Assembly: GCA_938028645.1 (NCBI GenBank)
Contig: CALIMD010000071.1
Location: forward strand, 1 to 6,868
Direction of reading: 5' to 3'
Length of the DNA: 6,868 bases
Source of the DNA: an uncultured Alphaproteobacteria bacterium
Lineage (GTDB): Bacteria; Pseudomonadota; Alphaproteobacteria; Thalassobaculales; Thalassobaculaceae
The first letter of the stretch is position 1. Every line of letters begins with the position of its first letter. Below, one piece after another: positions 1 through 6,388 of the stretch. Position numbers and translations under genes: made by a program. The notes under the pieces are model-generated. The model was not told the origin of the DNA. It saw only the letters and a program-made list of their open reading frames with translations, and did not search any database.

Positions 1-1128
1 AAAGCAACCGAGGAATCCTCCATAAATGAAAGTCGAAAGGAATATCTCAAAATAGCTGTAGAAGAGCTAGCTTCACTTAAGCCTATTGAAGGTGAGGGGG
101 CAAAGTTGCTAGAAACCCGTTCCGAGTTAATGAATGCTGAAAAAATTATAATTGCACTAAATGAAGCGCTTCAATTTATAGGTGGTGAGGGCGGGGCGAT
201 AACGCTTGTAGCGAAAGCCCAAAAAACATTGGATAAAACAAGCGACCGGATCATCAAACAAATTGGGTCTTTAGAAAGAGCCGCCACTGAGTTAGGCGAA
301 ACCGAGTTGGTCTTAGGAAGGATTGCAACTGAAATTGAGTTAGATACAAGTCACCTCGAAAAAATAGATGAAAGACTTAATAGTATAAGAGCACTTGCAA
401 GAAAATATGGTGTCACGCCGGATGAATTAAACGCACAATATCGGGAGCTTGCTAATCAACTGAGAATGATTGACGATGACGCATCTCAAGTACAGACTTT
501 AGAGCGTGAATTGGAGTTAGCAAGAGCTAAATTTATTGAGGATGCGGATGCTTTGTCCAAGAGTCGAGCCAAGGCGAGTAACCGGCTAAACCAGGCTATC
601 ATATCTGAATTAAAACCACTGAAACTGGCCCAATCCAAGTTTCAAGCCACTATTGAAGCTTGCGATGAGAGTGGATGGAGCATTTATGGATGGGATAAAG
701 TAACGTTTCAAATAAGCACTAACCCTGGAACTCCCCTTGGCCCCCTTCAAAAAGTTGCCTCAGGTGGGGAACTATCGCGATTATTATTGGCACTTAGGGT
801 CGCATTATCTGCGGCAACTCCACTTCCAACATTAATTTTTGATGAAGTCGACGCTGGGGTGGGTGGGGCTGTTGCGGCAGCTGTAGGGAGACGCTTGAAG
901 CGATTAGGTGAAAAAATTCAGGTATTAGTAGTAACGCATTCACCACAAGTGGCGGCTGAGGGGCATGTTCATTGGAAAATTGTAAAGGATGATACTACAG
1001 GTCTACAGAGAACCACTGCTAAAGAACTTGCAAAAACAGAGCGTGTAGAAGAAATTGCTCGAATGCTTTCTGGAGAAATGATTACTAAGGAAGCCCGTGC
1101 AGCATCACTCAAATTATTAGAAAACTGA
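1..1128 (+). CDS. recN: DNA repair protein RecN, C-terminal part (5' end outside window)
   Basis: RecN is an SMC-like cytoplasmic ATPase that acts at DNA double-strand breaks during recombinational repair. The frame is open from base 1, giving 375 residues of a family usually near 550, so the N-terminal Walker A lobe lies upstream of the window. Visible residues (numbered from base 1): a long polar, Glu/Lys-rich helical stretch, probably coiled coil, through about residue 205; the ABC signature SGGELSR at about 254-260; Walker B LIFDEVDAGVGG at about 278-289; and the H-loop VVTHSP at about 310-315. These are diagnostic for RecN. The internal Met/Leu codons near 106-130 are not real starts, because the upstream sequence continues the coiled coil. 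It ends in TGA at 1126-1128, 14 bases before the ligA ATG; recN-ligA adjacency is frequent in alphaproteobacteria and suggests one operon. Confidence 0.95.
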   Translation, partial: KATEESSINESRKEYLKIAVEELASLKPIEGEGAKLLETRSELMNAEKIIIALNEALQFIGGEGGAITLVAKAQKTLDKTSDRIIKQIGSLERAATELGETELVLGRIATEIELDTSHLEKIDERLNSIRALARKYGVTPDELNAQYRELANQLRMIDDDASQVQTLERELELARAKFIEDADALSKSRAKASNRLNQAIISELKPLKLAQSKFQATIEACDESGWSIYGWDKVTFQISTNPGTPLGPLQKVASGGELSRLLLALRVALSAATPLPTLIFDEVDAGVGGAVAAAVGRRLKRLGEKIQVLVVTHSPQVAAEGHVHWKIVKDDTTGLQRTTAKELAKTERVEEIARMLSGEMITKEARAASLKLLEN

Positions 1129-1142
1129 AGGTCGAGTTTGTG

Positions 1143-3221
1143 ATGCCAAAATATAGAGATAAACCAGTTCAAAGCTTCAATATATTTGAGGCAGAAGAGG
1201 AAGTGCTTTCCTTAGATAGCGAAATTAGCATTCATGACAAGATGTATTATCAAAACGATGCACCGGAAATTGACGATGCGAGTTACGACAGGTTAAGGCG
1301 ACGATTAGAAGGATTGGTGCAGCGATTTCCTGAGTTGGCTAAAATAACTCCAACACTACAACGGGTTGGAACTACTCCTTCTCCATCATTTTCTAAAGTC
1401 ACACATCGAGAGCCTATGTTATCACTTGCTAACGCCTTTGATGATGCTGATGTTAATGACTTTTTATCGCGGGTTGGAAGGTTTCTATCTTTGGATATTG
1501 CTCAAGGTATTGAAATAGTTGCGGAGCCAAAGATTGATGGTGTTTCAGCTTCATTGAGATATGAAAAGGGTTTGTTTGTTGTTGGAGCAACACGGGGAGA
1601 CGGAACAGTAGGTGAAGATATCACTGACAATTTAAGAACTATAAAAGATATTCCTCAGAGCCTCACCGGTGATTTTCCTGAAACACTAGAAGTTAGGGGG
1701 GAAATTTATATGAGTAAGACAGCATTCTATGAGTTAAATAGTACCCAAATGGGGTCAAACTCAAAAGTATTCGCCAATCCCCGAAATGCTGCTGCCGGTT
1801 CATTGCGACAATTGGACGCGACTATTACAGCAAGCAGGAAACTTAATTTTTTCGCTTATTCGTGGGGTGAAATTTCAGAACTAAAGGCTGATAATCAAAG
1901 CCAGTTTCTTGAAATGTTATCGAAATGGTGATTCGTTGTAAATCCACTGACCCGTGTCTGCAACACTCTGCAGGATATATTACGGCATTACTGCGAAATA
2001 GAGGGGCACCGGCTAGAGTTATCGTACGACATAGATGGAGTGGTGTATAAAGTTAATAGGTTAGAGTTTCAAAAACGATTGAGTAATGTTAGCAGAGCTC
2101 CCCGTTGGGCTATAGCTCATAAATTTCCAGCCCAACGAATTGAAACTGTTCTGGAAGATATAGATATTCAGGTAGGCAGAACAGGTGTTTTAACTCCTGT
2201 TGCTAGATTAACTCCTGTTAACGTTGGTGGGGTGATTGTATCAAATGCCTCTTTACACAATGAAGACGAAATAAAACGAAAAGATATTCGTATCGGAGAT
2301 ACTGTTATCATACAAAGAGCTGGTGACGTTATCCCGCAAGTTGTTGAAGTGGTATTACATAAACGATCGGAACTTAATAAACCCTTTAAATTCCCTACTA
2401 TGTGCCCCAGTTGTGGACAGGAGAGTATGAGAGTGGAAGGTGAAGCGGCCAGGCGTTGCATAGCTGGGTTGGCTTGTAAAGACCAAGCGATTGAACGACT
2501 TAAGCATTTCGTATCACGAAACGCTTTTGATATCGATGGCTTGGGAGAAAAGCAAATACAACTATTTTGGGATGACGGGTTCATATCAAGCCCGGCGGAT
2601 ATTTTTAGATTACAAGACCGTAGGGCGGACCTAGAAAAAAAGGACGGTTTGGGGCAACGATCTGTAGATAATATTATTACTGCTATTGAAAAAAGCCGTG
2701 TGGTCAAGTTGGAACGTCTAATATATGGTCTGGGAATTCCACAGATTGGTCAAGCAACAGCCCGTTTACTGGCAATGAATTATGGAACGTTATCTAAATT
2801 ACGCTTAGCATTGACAAGCGCTGCTGATAAACGAACAACAGAGTACCATGATCTCATTGGTATTGATCAAATTGGTGAAAATGTCGCGGATGATATAGTC
2901 AATTTTTTTCAAGATGAAACTAATTTGAAAATGCTTTCTGATTTGGAAAATCAACTCGATATAGCAAATTATGAATCCTCAATTATTGAATCAACAAAAG
3001 TTACCGGAAAAATAATCGTTTTTACTGGAGCGCTTGAGAAAATGGGTCGAGCAGAAGCTAAATCTTTAGCGGAAAGCCTGGGGGCCAAAGTAGTTGGATC
3101 TGTATCAAATAAAACAGATTTTGTCGTGGTTGGTGGAGAAGCAGGATCAAAAGCAACCAAAGCAGAAAAACTAGGTGTTACAATTTTAACCGAGGAAGAG
3201 TGGTTCAAGTTAATCACTTAA
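1143..3221 (+). pseudogene. ligA: NAD-dependent DNA ligase LigA, full-length frame interrupted by one in-frame UGA
   Basis: LigA seals nicks in duplex DNA using NAD+ and is normally essential in bacteria. The whole frame spans about 692 codons, a normal length. Numbered from ATG 1143: the NMN-binding Ia region with the YY...YDRL pattern (about 36-51); adenylation motif KIDG with nucleophile Lys130; TRGDG (about 150-154); FANPRNAAAGSLRQLD (about 210-225); DIDGVVYKV (about 296-304); motif V AIAHKFP; a Cys4 zinc finger at about 421, 424, 439 and 445 with family spacing; helix-hairpin-helix repeats; and a C-terminal BRCT domain (about 621-692). TGA at 1929-1931 replaces the usual Gly of a WGF motif in the adenylation domain. 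Sequence on both sides stays in the same frame and family-like, so this is a point change, not a frameshift. Start: GTG 1140 or ATG 1143, behind a weak AAGG at 1128-1131. As written, termination would leave a 262-residue fragment without DIDG, OB fold, zinc finger, HhH or BRCT. Sequencing error is a serious alternative. Confidence 0.9.
1929..1931 (+). other. In-frame UGA stop inside ligA (Gly codon expected)
   Basis: The codon order here is TCG AAA TGG TGA TTC GTT GTA AAT CCA. Reading on without a shift gives F-V-V-N-P-L-T-R-V-C-N and reaches DIDGVVYKVN 35 codons later. LigA relatives have W-G-F/L here, so GGA is the likely ancestral codon. The base after the stop is U, which is not a classic leaky context. 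The next possible restart, GTG 2040, lies inside the DIDGVV motif, so reinitiation would not produce a useful ligase half. Confidence 0.85.
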
Positions 3222-3243
3222 GTCCCGGCGATATAAGAAACAA

Positions 3244-4506
3244 ATGTTTATGTACTATCGATGGGTTATAGTATTTGCCTGTTTCATAATTAGTATAACC
3301 GGATATGGAACCTATTTTTCTGTAACACTATTTTATACGCATATTGTCAATGAATTTGACTGGAGTAACTCGTTAGTTTCGGGTTCAGTATCTCTTGGCC
3401 TTATAATGTATGGTATATTCGCTCTTCCTATGGGATGGTGTGCTGATCGCTTTGGTCCACGAATAACCATGATAGTGGCTGGTCTTTTCATTGGTTTGGG
3501 TACTTATCTAGGTTTCTATATATCTGAACCTTGGCATCTTTATGCTTTATATGGAGGGATGACCGCAATAGGGATGGGTGGAGCTTGGGCCCCACTAGTA
3601 GCCACCATCTCGCGATGGTTCGAAAAACAACGTGGTTTGGCTATTGGAATTGGTTCCATTGGTGGTGGAATTGGTACGTTATTTTATGCGCCCTTAACAG
3701 AGTATTTAATTCAAGAATTTGGTTGGCGTTTGGCGTATCAGTGGCTTGGAATAATCTCAGGTATATTGATAGTTAGCGCAGCATTATTTCTCACTAAGGA
3801 CCCTACAACAAATTTTTACCATTGGTTTAATTCAAAATACAGACTACTCGGAAAACAATACCCAATCGAGAATACCGCTGTTGTATTCGGCGCAGTTGAA
3901 CAACGTTTAAATTCGTCTACTAATAATAACCTTTCTAAAATCGTAAAAGATCCCATTTTTTGGAAAATGATAAATACTTTTGGATTATGGTGGTTCGCTG
4001 GAGCTATAACGACTGTGACGTTGGCGCCATTTGTACTTGAAAAAGGTTTTAATCACGGGGTTTCCGCAGCAGTCGTCGTTGCTTTTGCGCTTGGTAACGG
4101 GATTGGGCGTATAGTCATGGGGCTTGCTGGAGATGCTGTTGGGGAACTTAAAGTATATCAAATTGGATTGATTTCAGCTGGCCTAGCGATATTGGCTCTA
4201 ATTTTTGCCGTCGATTTAATAAGTATTTTCCTACTGTTTATAATGTTGGGAATAGGATTCGGTGGTTCCGGTACACAATTGACAACTATAAGCATCAAAT
4301 TATTTGGGCTGGAAGCGGCTGGAGCACTTATGGGAAGCGTTCTTGCTATAATAGGTGTTTTCGCAGCAGTAGGCGTTTTTTTAAGTGGATTAATTCACGA
4401 TTTTACAGGCTCGTACTATTGGTCATATATACTTTGCAGTTTTGTATTTATTCTTTCTGCTTTTCTGTCACAACGGTTAATTAGAAGCAGAGTCAAAAAT
4501 TTCTGA
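3244..4506 (+). CDS. MFS transporter, monocarboxylate / oxalate-formate antiporter-like
   Basis: This is a predicted inner-membrane secondary transporter of 420 residues. Hydrophobic segments support 12 transmembrane helices arranged 6+6, with a polar central loop at about 185-235. The MFS motif A is present between helices 2 and 3 as G-W-C-A-D-R-F-G-P-R (about 64-73). The N-terminal YRW and the RWFEKQRGLAIGIG segment (about 124-137) resemble the MCT/OFA branch, which moves carboxylates such as oxalate, formate or pyruvate; the actual substrate cannot be read from the sequence. The start is ATG 3244 or ATG 3250; the latter begins M-Y-Y-R-W and matches relatives slightly better. No good Shine-Dalgarno is visible before either. 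It begins 22 bases after ligA with no evident terminator between, so read-through from ligA is possible. It ends at TGA 4504-4506, facing the minus-strand MAPEG gene. Confidence 0.85.
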   Translation: MFMYYRWVIVFACFIISITGYGTYFSVTLFYTHIVNEFDWSNSLVSGSVSLGLIMYGIFALPMGWCADRFGPRITMIVAGLFIGLGTYLGFYISEPWHLYALYGGMTAIGMGGAWAPLVATISRWFEKQRGLAIGIGSIGGGIGTLFYAPLTEYLIQEFGWRLAYQWLGIISGILIVSAALFLTKDPTTNFYHWFNSKYRLLGKQYPIENTAVVFGAVEQRLNSSTNNNLSKIVKDPIFWKMINTFGLWWFAGAITTVTLAPFVLEKGFNHGVSAAVVVAFALGNGIGRIVMGLAGDAVGELKVYQIGLISAGLAILALIFAVDLISIFLLFIMLGIGFGGSGTQLTTISIKLFGLEAAGALMGSVLAIIGVFAAVGVFLSGLIHDFTGSYYWSYILCSFVFILSAFLSQRLIRSRVKNF

Positions 4507-4532
4507 AAAAAACCAAAAAAATCGGATTATAT

Positions 4533-4588
4533 CCCCTCCCTGCCAAAGAAAAAAATCCTAGATTTGGCTGAGGCAAAAAGGGGAGGGG
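4533..4588. terminator. Hairpin between convergent genes, probable transcription terminator
   Basis: CCCCTCCC at 4533-4540 pairs with GGGAGGGG at 4581-4588, extended by one U-G pair. Inside it a second stem pairs GCCAAA (4542-4547) with TTTGGC (4563-4568). The spacer lies between the 3' ends of the MFS gene and the MAPEG gene. On the minus strand the stem is followed, after roughly a dozen bases, by T-rich sequence (the complement of the A tracts at 4506-4521), so it fits best as the cobB-MAPEG terminator. On the plus strand no T run follows the stem, so termination of the MFS transcript here would be atypical. Confidence 0.5.
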
Positions 4589-4603
4589 TAAACCTGAGTA
4601 TTA

Positions 4604-5002
4604 TTAGATAAGTTGTAAGAAAATCAAAATAAGACCGACTAAGGAAACACCCCACGCCGCTGTTCGCACCCAAGGAATTCCTGCAACGTAGATTATAGAG
4701 AATGCTACTCTACCCCAGAAGAATAACTGTGCACCAAGAACGGTCATATCATTTGAAATATTCATAAGATTTGCTGACAGCACAAGAATTGCAAAAACAG
4801 CGATGCTTTCAAGCATATTTCTATGGGCGCGTTGAGCTCTTGATGCCCAACCGGTGGTATCAGTTAAATTATCTCTATTCCCAGCAAGTGTGGATAGTCC
4901 TATTTGGGAAATGGACCCCAATGCGGATACAAGCATTTGCACTATGGTAAGTGCAGCAGCCCAGATTAGCAGACTTAATTCTATTGGAATTTCATTGGTC
5001 AT
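4604..5002 (-). CDS. MAPEG-family small integral membrane protein
   Basis: The protein has 132 residues and four hydrophobic helices, which fits the MAPEG fold (membrane-associated proteins in eicosanoid and glutathione metabolism). Family-like landmarks are GNRD (41-44), the polar R-A-Q-R-A-H-R-N-M-L-E-S stretch (55-66), LGAQLFFWGRVAF (about 89-101) and AGIPWVRT (about 107-114). Bacterial members of this branch are mostly uncharacterised, so glutathione-dependent activity is only a family-level possibility. The frame extends 11 codons further upstream, but ATG 5002 is preferred: AAGGG at 5011-5015 lies 8 bases before it, and the upstream extension (MFCHVFLRAV) has no family resemblance. It starts 56 bases after the cobB stop on the same strand, so co-transcription with cobB is likely. 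Confidence 0.85.
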   Translation of the reverse strand: MTNEIPIELSLLIWAAALTIVQMLVSALGSISQIGLSTLAGNRDNLTDTTGWASRAQRAHRNMLESIAVFAILVLSANLMNISNDMTVLGAQLFFWGRVAFSIIYVAGIPWVRTAAWGVSLVGLILIFLQLI

Positions 5003-5010
5003 TGTTACAG

Positions 5011-5015
5011 CCCTT
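5011..5015 (-). promoter_or_regulatory. Ribosome binding site of the MAPEG gene
   Basis: Read on the minus strand, AAGGG is followed by an 8-base spacer and ATG at 5002-5000. It decides the start in favour of the internal Met instead of the first Met of the open frame at 5035. Confidence 0.6.
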
Positions 5016-5058
5016 AAAAATACATGACAGAACAATTACAAATGATTCTCCAAAAAAA

Positions 5059-5826
5059 TCAATTATTTTTAATGGCAAGAGGTAATATCTCTCCAATTTC
5101 TTCAGTAATAACCAAATCTGCGTAGCTGTCGAGCGGTGTTGGCTCCCGGTTCAATATGACCAGCGTTGCCCCGTTTCTTTTTGCTATTTTAGGAATGTCA
5201 GCTGCGGGGTATACAACAAGTGATGATCCAATAACTAGCAACAGGTCACATGCGAGTGCCTCTTCATGGGCCCTTCGTACTGGTTCTTCAGGCATTGATT
5301 GTCCGAATGATATCGTGGCTGTCTTAACGTGCCCTCCACAAAATTTGCAGACGGGTAACTCATCCCTGTCTAGGAAAGCTTGCTTGATTATTTCTAATTC
5401 CTCACGAGCCCCACAATTTAGACATTTTGCATAGGTTCCATTGCCATGAAGTTCTATAACCTGATCGGGGGCTATCCCGGATTCTTGATGAAGGTTGTCA
5501 ATATTCTGCGTGATGACGGCAGTTGCTTTTTGGGAGTTTACCAGCTTAGCAACAGCATAATGCCCTTCGTTTGGCCTTGCTCTTCTTATTGTTTTATCCA
5601 CCTCAAACTTGCGGCGCCAAGATTCACGGCGCATTTCTTCGCTATCTAAGAAATCCTGAAATTCAATAGGGGCCATTTTGGTCCAAATTCCACCGGGACT
5701 TCGAAAATCGGGAATTCCAGATTCTGTGGATATTCCAGCACCAGTAAATATGGCTAGTCGCTTGTTAGCTCTCAAAAAATTTGAGAGAAGCTCTATGTTT
5801 TTTGGATTGGCGGTCGTTTTTTGCAT
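5059..5826 (-). CDS. cobB: NAD-dependent protein deacylase, Sir2 family (CobB-like)
   Basis: Sirtuins remove acyl groups from lysine side chains in the cytoplasm, consuming NAD+ and releasing nicotinamide and O-acyl-ADP-ribose. The 255-residue length is typical. Visible motifs: the NAD-binding GAGISTESGIPDFR (29-42); TQNIDNLH (106-113); the catalytic His127 in ELHGN; a zinc ribbon with Cys135/Cys138 and Cys160/Cys163; and GSSLVVYPA (200-208) plus ILNRE (224-228) of the Rossmann fold. All key residues are intact. The segment after FRSPGGIW lacks the Ala-x3-Tyr-x2-Arg pattern that marks SIRT5-type desuccinylases, so deacetylation is the more likely activity (inference). ATG 5826 is the only reasonable start, since the next Met (51) is past the NAD loop; no strong Shine-Dalgarno precedes it. 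It lies upstream of the MAPEG gene and has a candidate promoter at 5868-5896. Confidence 0.93.
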   Translation of the reverse strand: MQKTTANPKNIELLSNFLRANKRLAIFTGAGISTESGIPDFRSPGGIWTKMAPIEFQDFLDSEEMRRESWRRKFEVDKTIRRARPNEGHYAVAKLVNSQKATAVITQNIDNLHQESGIAPDQVIELHGNGTYAKCLNCGAREELEIIKQAFLDRDELPVCKFCGGHVKTATISFGQSMPEEPVRRAHEEALACDLLLVIGSSLVVYPAADIPKIAKRNGATLVILNREPTPLDSYADLVITEEIGEILPLAIKNN

Positions 5827-5981
5827 AAAGAACAGTTAAACCAGAGAACGGCAAGATTGGGTGTTAAATTTTACCTTGTTCAAACATCATATGCAATTAA
5901 ATGTATTTACACTTTGTTAAAAAACAACCTCAAATCCTTCAAACACAGAGTGTCCTTTGTAAATGGCGCTGTGCACACCCG
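5827..5981. other. AT-rich non-coding spacer upstream of cobB
   Basis: I find no gene here. All frames were read for continuation of the adjacent aldehyde dehydrogenase fragment and for sirtuin sequence, and neither is visible. Bases 5881-5940 contain only 16 G/C of 60. Apart from the candidate cobB promoter the stretch shows no clear repeat or RNA structure. Short open frames crossing it have no recognisable protein features. Confidence 0.5.
5868..5896 (-). promoter_or_regulatory. Candidate sigma-70-type promoter for cobB
   Basis: On the minus strand, TTGCAT (5896-5891) is followed by a 17-base spacer and TAAAAT (5873-5868). Transcription would begin near 5861, giving a leader of about 35 bases before the cobB ATG. 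The -10 is good (5 of 6) and the -35 poor (3 of 6). The surrounding DNA is very AT-rich, so a chance match is quite possible. Confidence 0.35.
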
Positions 5982-6104
5982 CGTTTTTGTGAGCCAACGG
6001 TTCTGACAGATGTACCATTAGACGCTCGTATTATGAATGAGGAACCATTTGGCCCATTAGCGCCCATGACACCCTTCAGTCACTTTGAAGACGTGGTGCA
6101 GCGG
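5982..6104 (+). pseudogene. Aldehyde dehydrogenase remnant (internal/C-terminal fragment)
   Basis: Forty-one codons read R-F-C-E-P-T-V-L-T-D-V-P, then DARIMNEEPFGPLAP, then F-x-x-F-E-D-V-V-Q-R. This is the conserved PTVL...EEPFGP block of NAD(P)-dependent aldehyde dehydrogenases, closest in feel to succinate-semialdehyde dehydrogenases. In those enzymes it lies in the C-terminal third, after the catalytic Cys, which is absent here. Nothing ALDH-like precedes base 5982 in any frame. After VVQR, where the family continues with A-N and a YGL block, the frame hits TGA at 6105-6107. Both ends are thus missing from an enzyme of about 480 residues, leaving a non-functional relic. It collides head-on with the minus-strand oxidoreductase fragment. 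Recognition is from motif memory, but the EEPFGP block is highly characteristic. Confidence 0.8.
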
Positions 6105-6296
6105 TGAGCCTCGATAACCTGATATGAAACCGGCCGTGTTCAAACCCGAAGTTTCGTCTCGCCAGCGCTGCATCATCGCCGCTCTGACCAGCGCCTGATT
6201 GCCGGTAATGTAGACCCGGCCCGCATCGCGCGCGTACTTGTCATCAAGTGAAATGGCATCCAACGGCACAGCTTGCTCCTCGATCGACCCCGACAT
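6057..6296 (-). pseudogene. Indolepyruvate ferredoxin oxidoreductase, N-terminal fragment with foreign tail
   Basis: The 79-codon frame begins with ATG 6296. Residues about 15-66 (ISLDDKY, GRVYITGNQALVRAAMMQR, then GLNTAGFISGYRGSPL) match the start of the large fused indolepyruvate ferredoxin oxidoreductases (over 1,100 residues) of alphaproteobacteria. Those enzymes oxidatively decarboxylate aryl-pyruvates from aromatic amino acid breakdown to aryl-acetyl-CoA. Family members continue GSPLGG; here the sequence switches after GSPL (about base 6099) to a 13-residue tail, HHVFKVTEGCHGR, which is simply the antisense of the aldehyde dehydrogenase fragment, ending in TAA at 6059-6057. Nearly all of the enzyme, including thiamine diphosphate and iron-sulfur binding regions, is lost. 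No Shine-Dalgarno is evident, but a good promoter lies at 6317-6345, so the stub may still be transcribed. It is divergent from the GntR gene. Confidence 0.82.
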
Positions 6297-6310
6297 TGTA
6301 TAGTTCTACA
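6297..6310. promoter_or_regulatory. Possible operator: imperfect dyad TGTA-N6-TACA
   Basis: This 14-base element has 5 of 7 symmetric base pairs. It lies between the minus-strand -10 box and the ATG of the oxidoreductase stub, over the expected transcription start. GntR/FCD regulators commonly bind short dyads in the spacer shared with a divergent target gene, which makes this a candidate site. The assignment is weak: the spacer is AT-rich and only one copy is clear. A separate inverted pair, TACATT (6307-6312) and AATGTA (6338-6343), flanks the promoter boxes. Confidence 0.2.
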
Positions 6311-6316
6311 TTCTAT

Positions 6317-6345
6317 ATTATATATAATCCCGAGTTCAATGTAAA
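6317..6345 (-). promoter_or_regulatory. Candidate promoter of the truncated oxidoreductase gene
   Basis: On the minus strand, TTTACA (6345-6340) is followed by 17 bases and a perfect TATAAT (6322-6317): 11 of 12 consensus positions with optimal spacing. The -10 ends 20 bases before the ATG at 6296, predicting a very short leader. A plus-strand TATAAT at 6323-6328 could serve the GntR gene, but no acceptable -35 precedes it. Confidence 0.5.
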
Positions 6346-6376
6346 ATAACTACAGTCGCTCTCGTTCAAGCACCGG

Positions 6377-6384
6377 GGAGGTGA
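6377..6384 (+). promoter_or_regulatory. Strong ribosome binding site selecting a TTG start
   Basis: GGAGGTGA is nearly the full anti-Shine-Dalgarno match. Its GGAGG core ends 7 bases before TTG 6389. No ATG or GTG exists in this frame between the upstream stop at 6347-6349 and the DNA-binding domain, so this site fixes the otherwise easily missed start. Confidence 0.75.
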
Positions 6385-6388
6385 AGAA

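Noticed and set aside
969..1172. Open frame antisense to the end of recN
   Set aside because: It overlaps conserved RecN coding sequence and has no family resemblance.
1929..1980. UGA as selenocysteine or as glycine (the code of Gracilibacteria/SR1)
   Set aside because: The small hairpin downstream (CTGCA at 1958-1962 with TGCAG at 1969-1973) starts too far away and lacks a SECIS-like loop, and the position is a structural Gly. UGA also ends recN, the MFS gene and cobB normally here, so it is not reassigned.
2168..2707. 179-codon open frame antisense to ligA
   Set aside because: It is a shadow of the LigA OB/zinc-finger/HhH coding region, with no recognisable domain and no ribosome binding site.
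2969..3217. Open frame antisense to the LigA BRCT domain
   Set aside because: It is the complement of a clear BRCT coding region.
1140..3221. ligA as two separate functional genes, 1140-1931 and 2040-3221
   Set aside because: The 36 codons between them are in the same frame and match LigA, and the second start would cut the DIDGVV motif. It is one gene with one stop.
3531..3776. Alternate-frame open frame inside the MFS gene
   Set aside because: It is Trp-rich out-of-frame translation of transmembrane coding sequence.
5156..5649. Plus-strand open frames opposite cobB
   Set aside because: They are antisense to intact sirtuin motifs and zinc-ribbon codons.
5821..6006. Small plus-strand open frame over the cobB upstream spacer
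   Set aside because: It has no ribosome binding site and no protein-like motif, and it overlaps the aldehyde dehydrogenase remnant in another frame.
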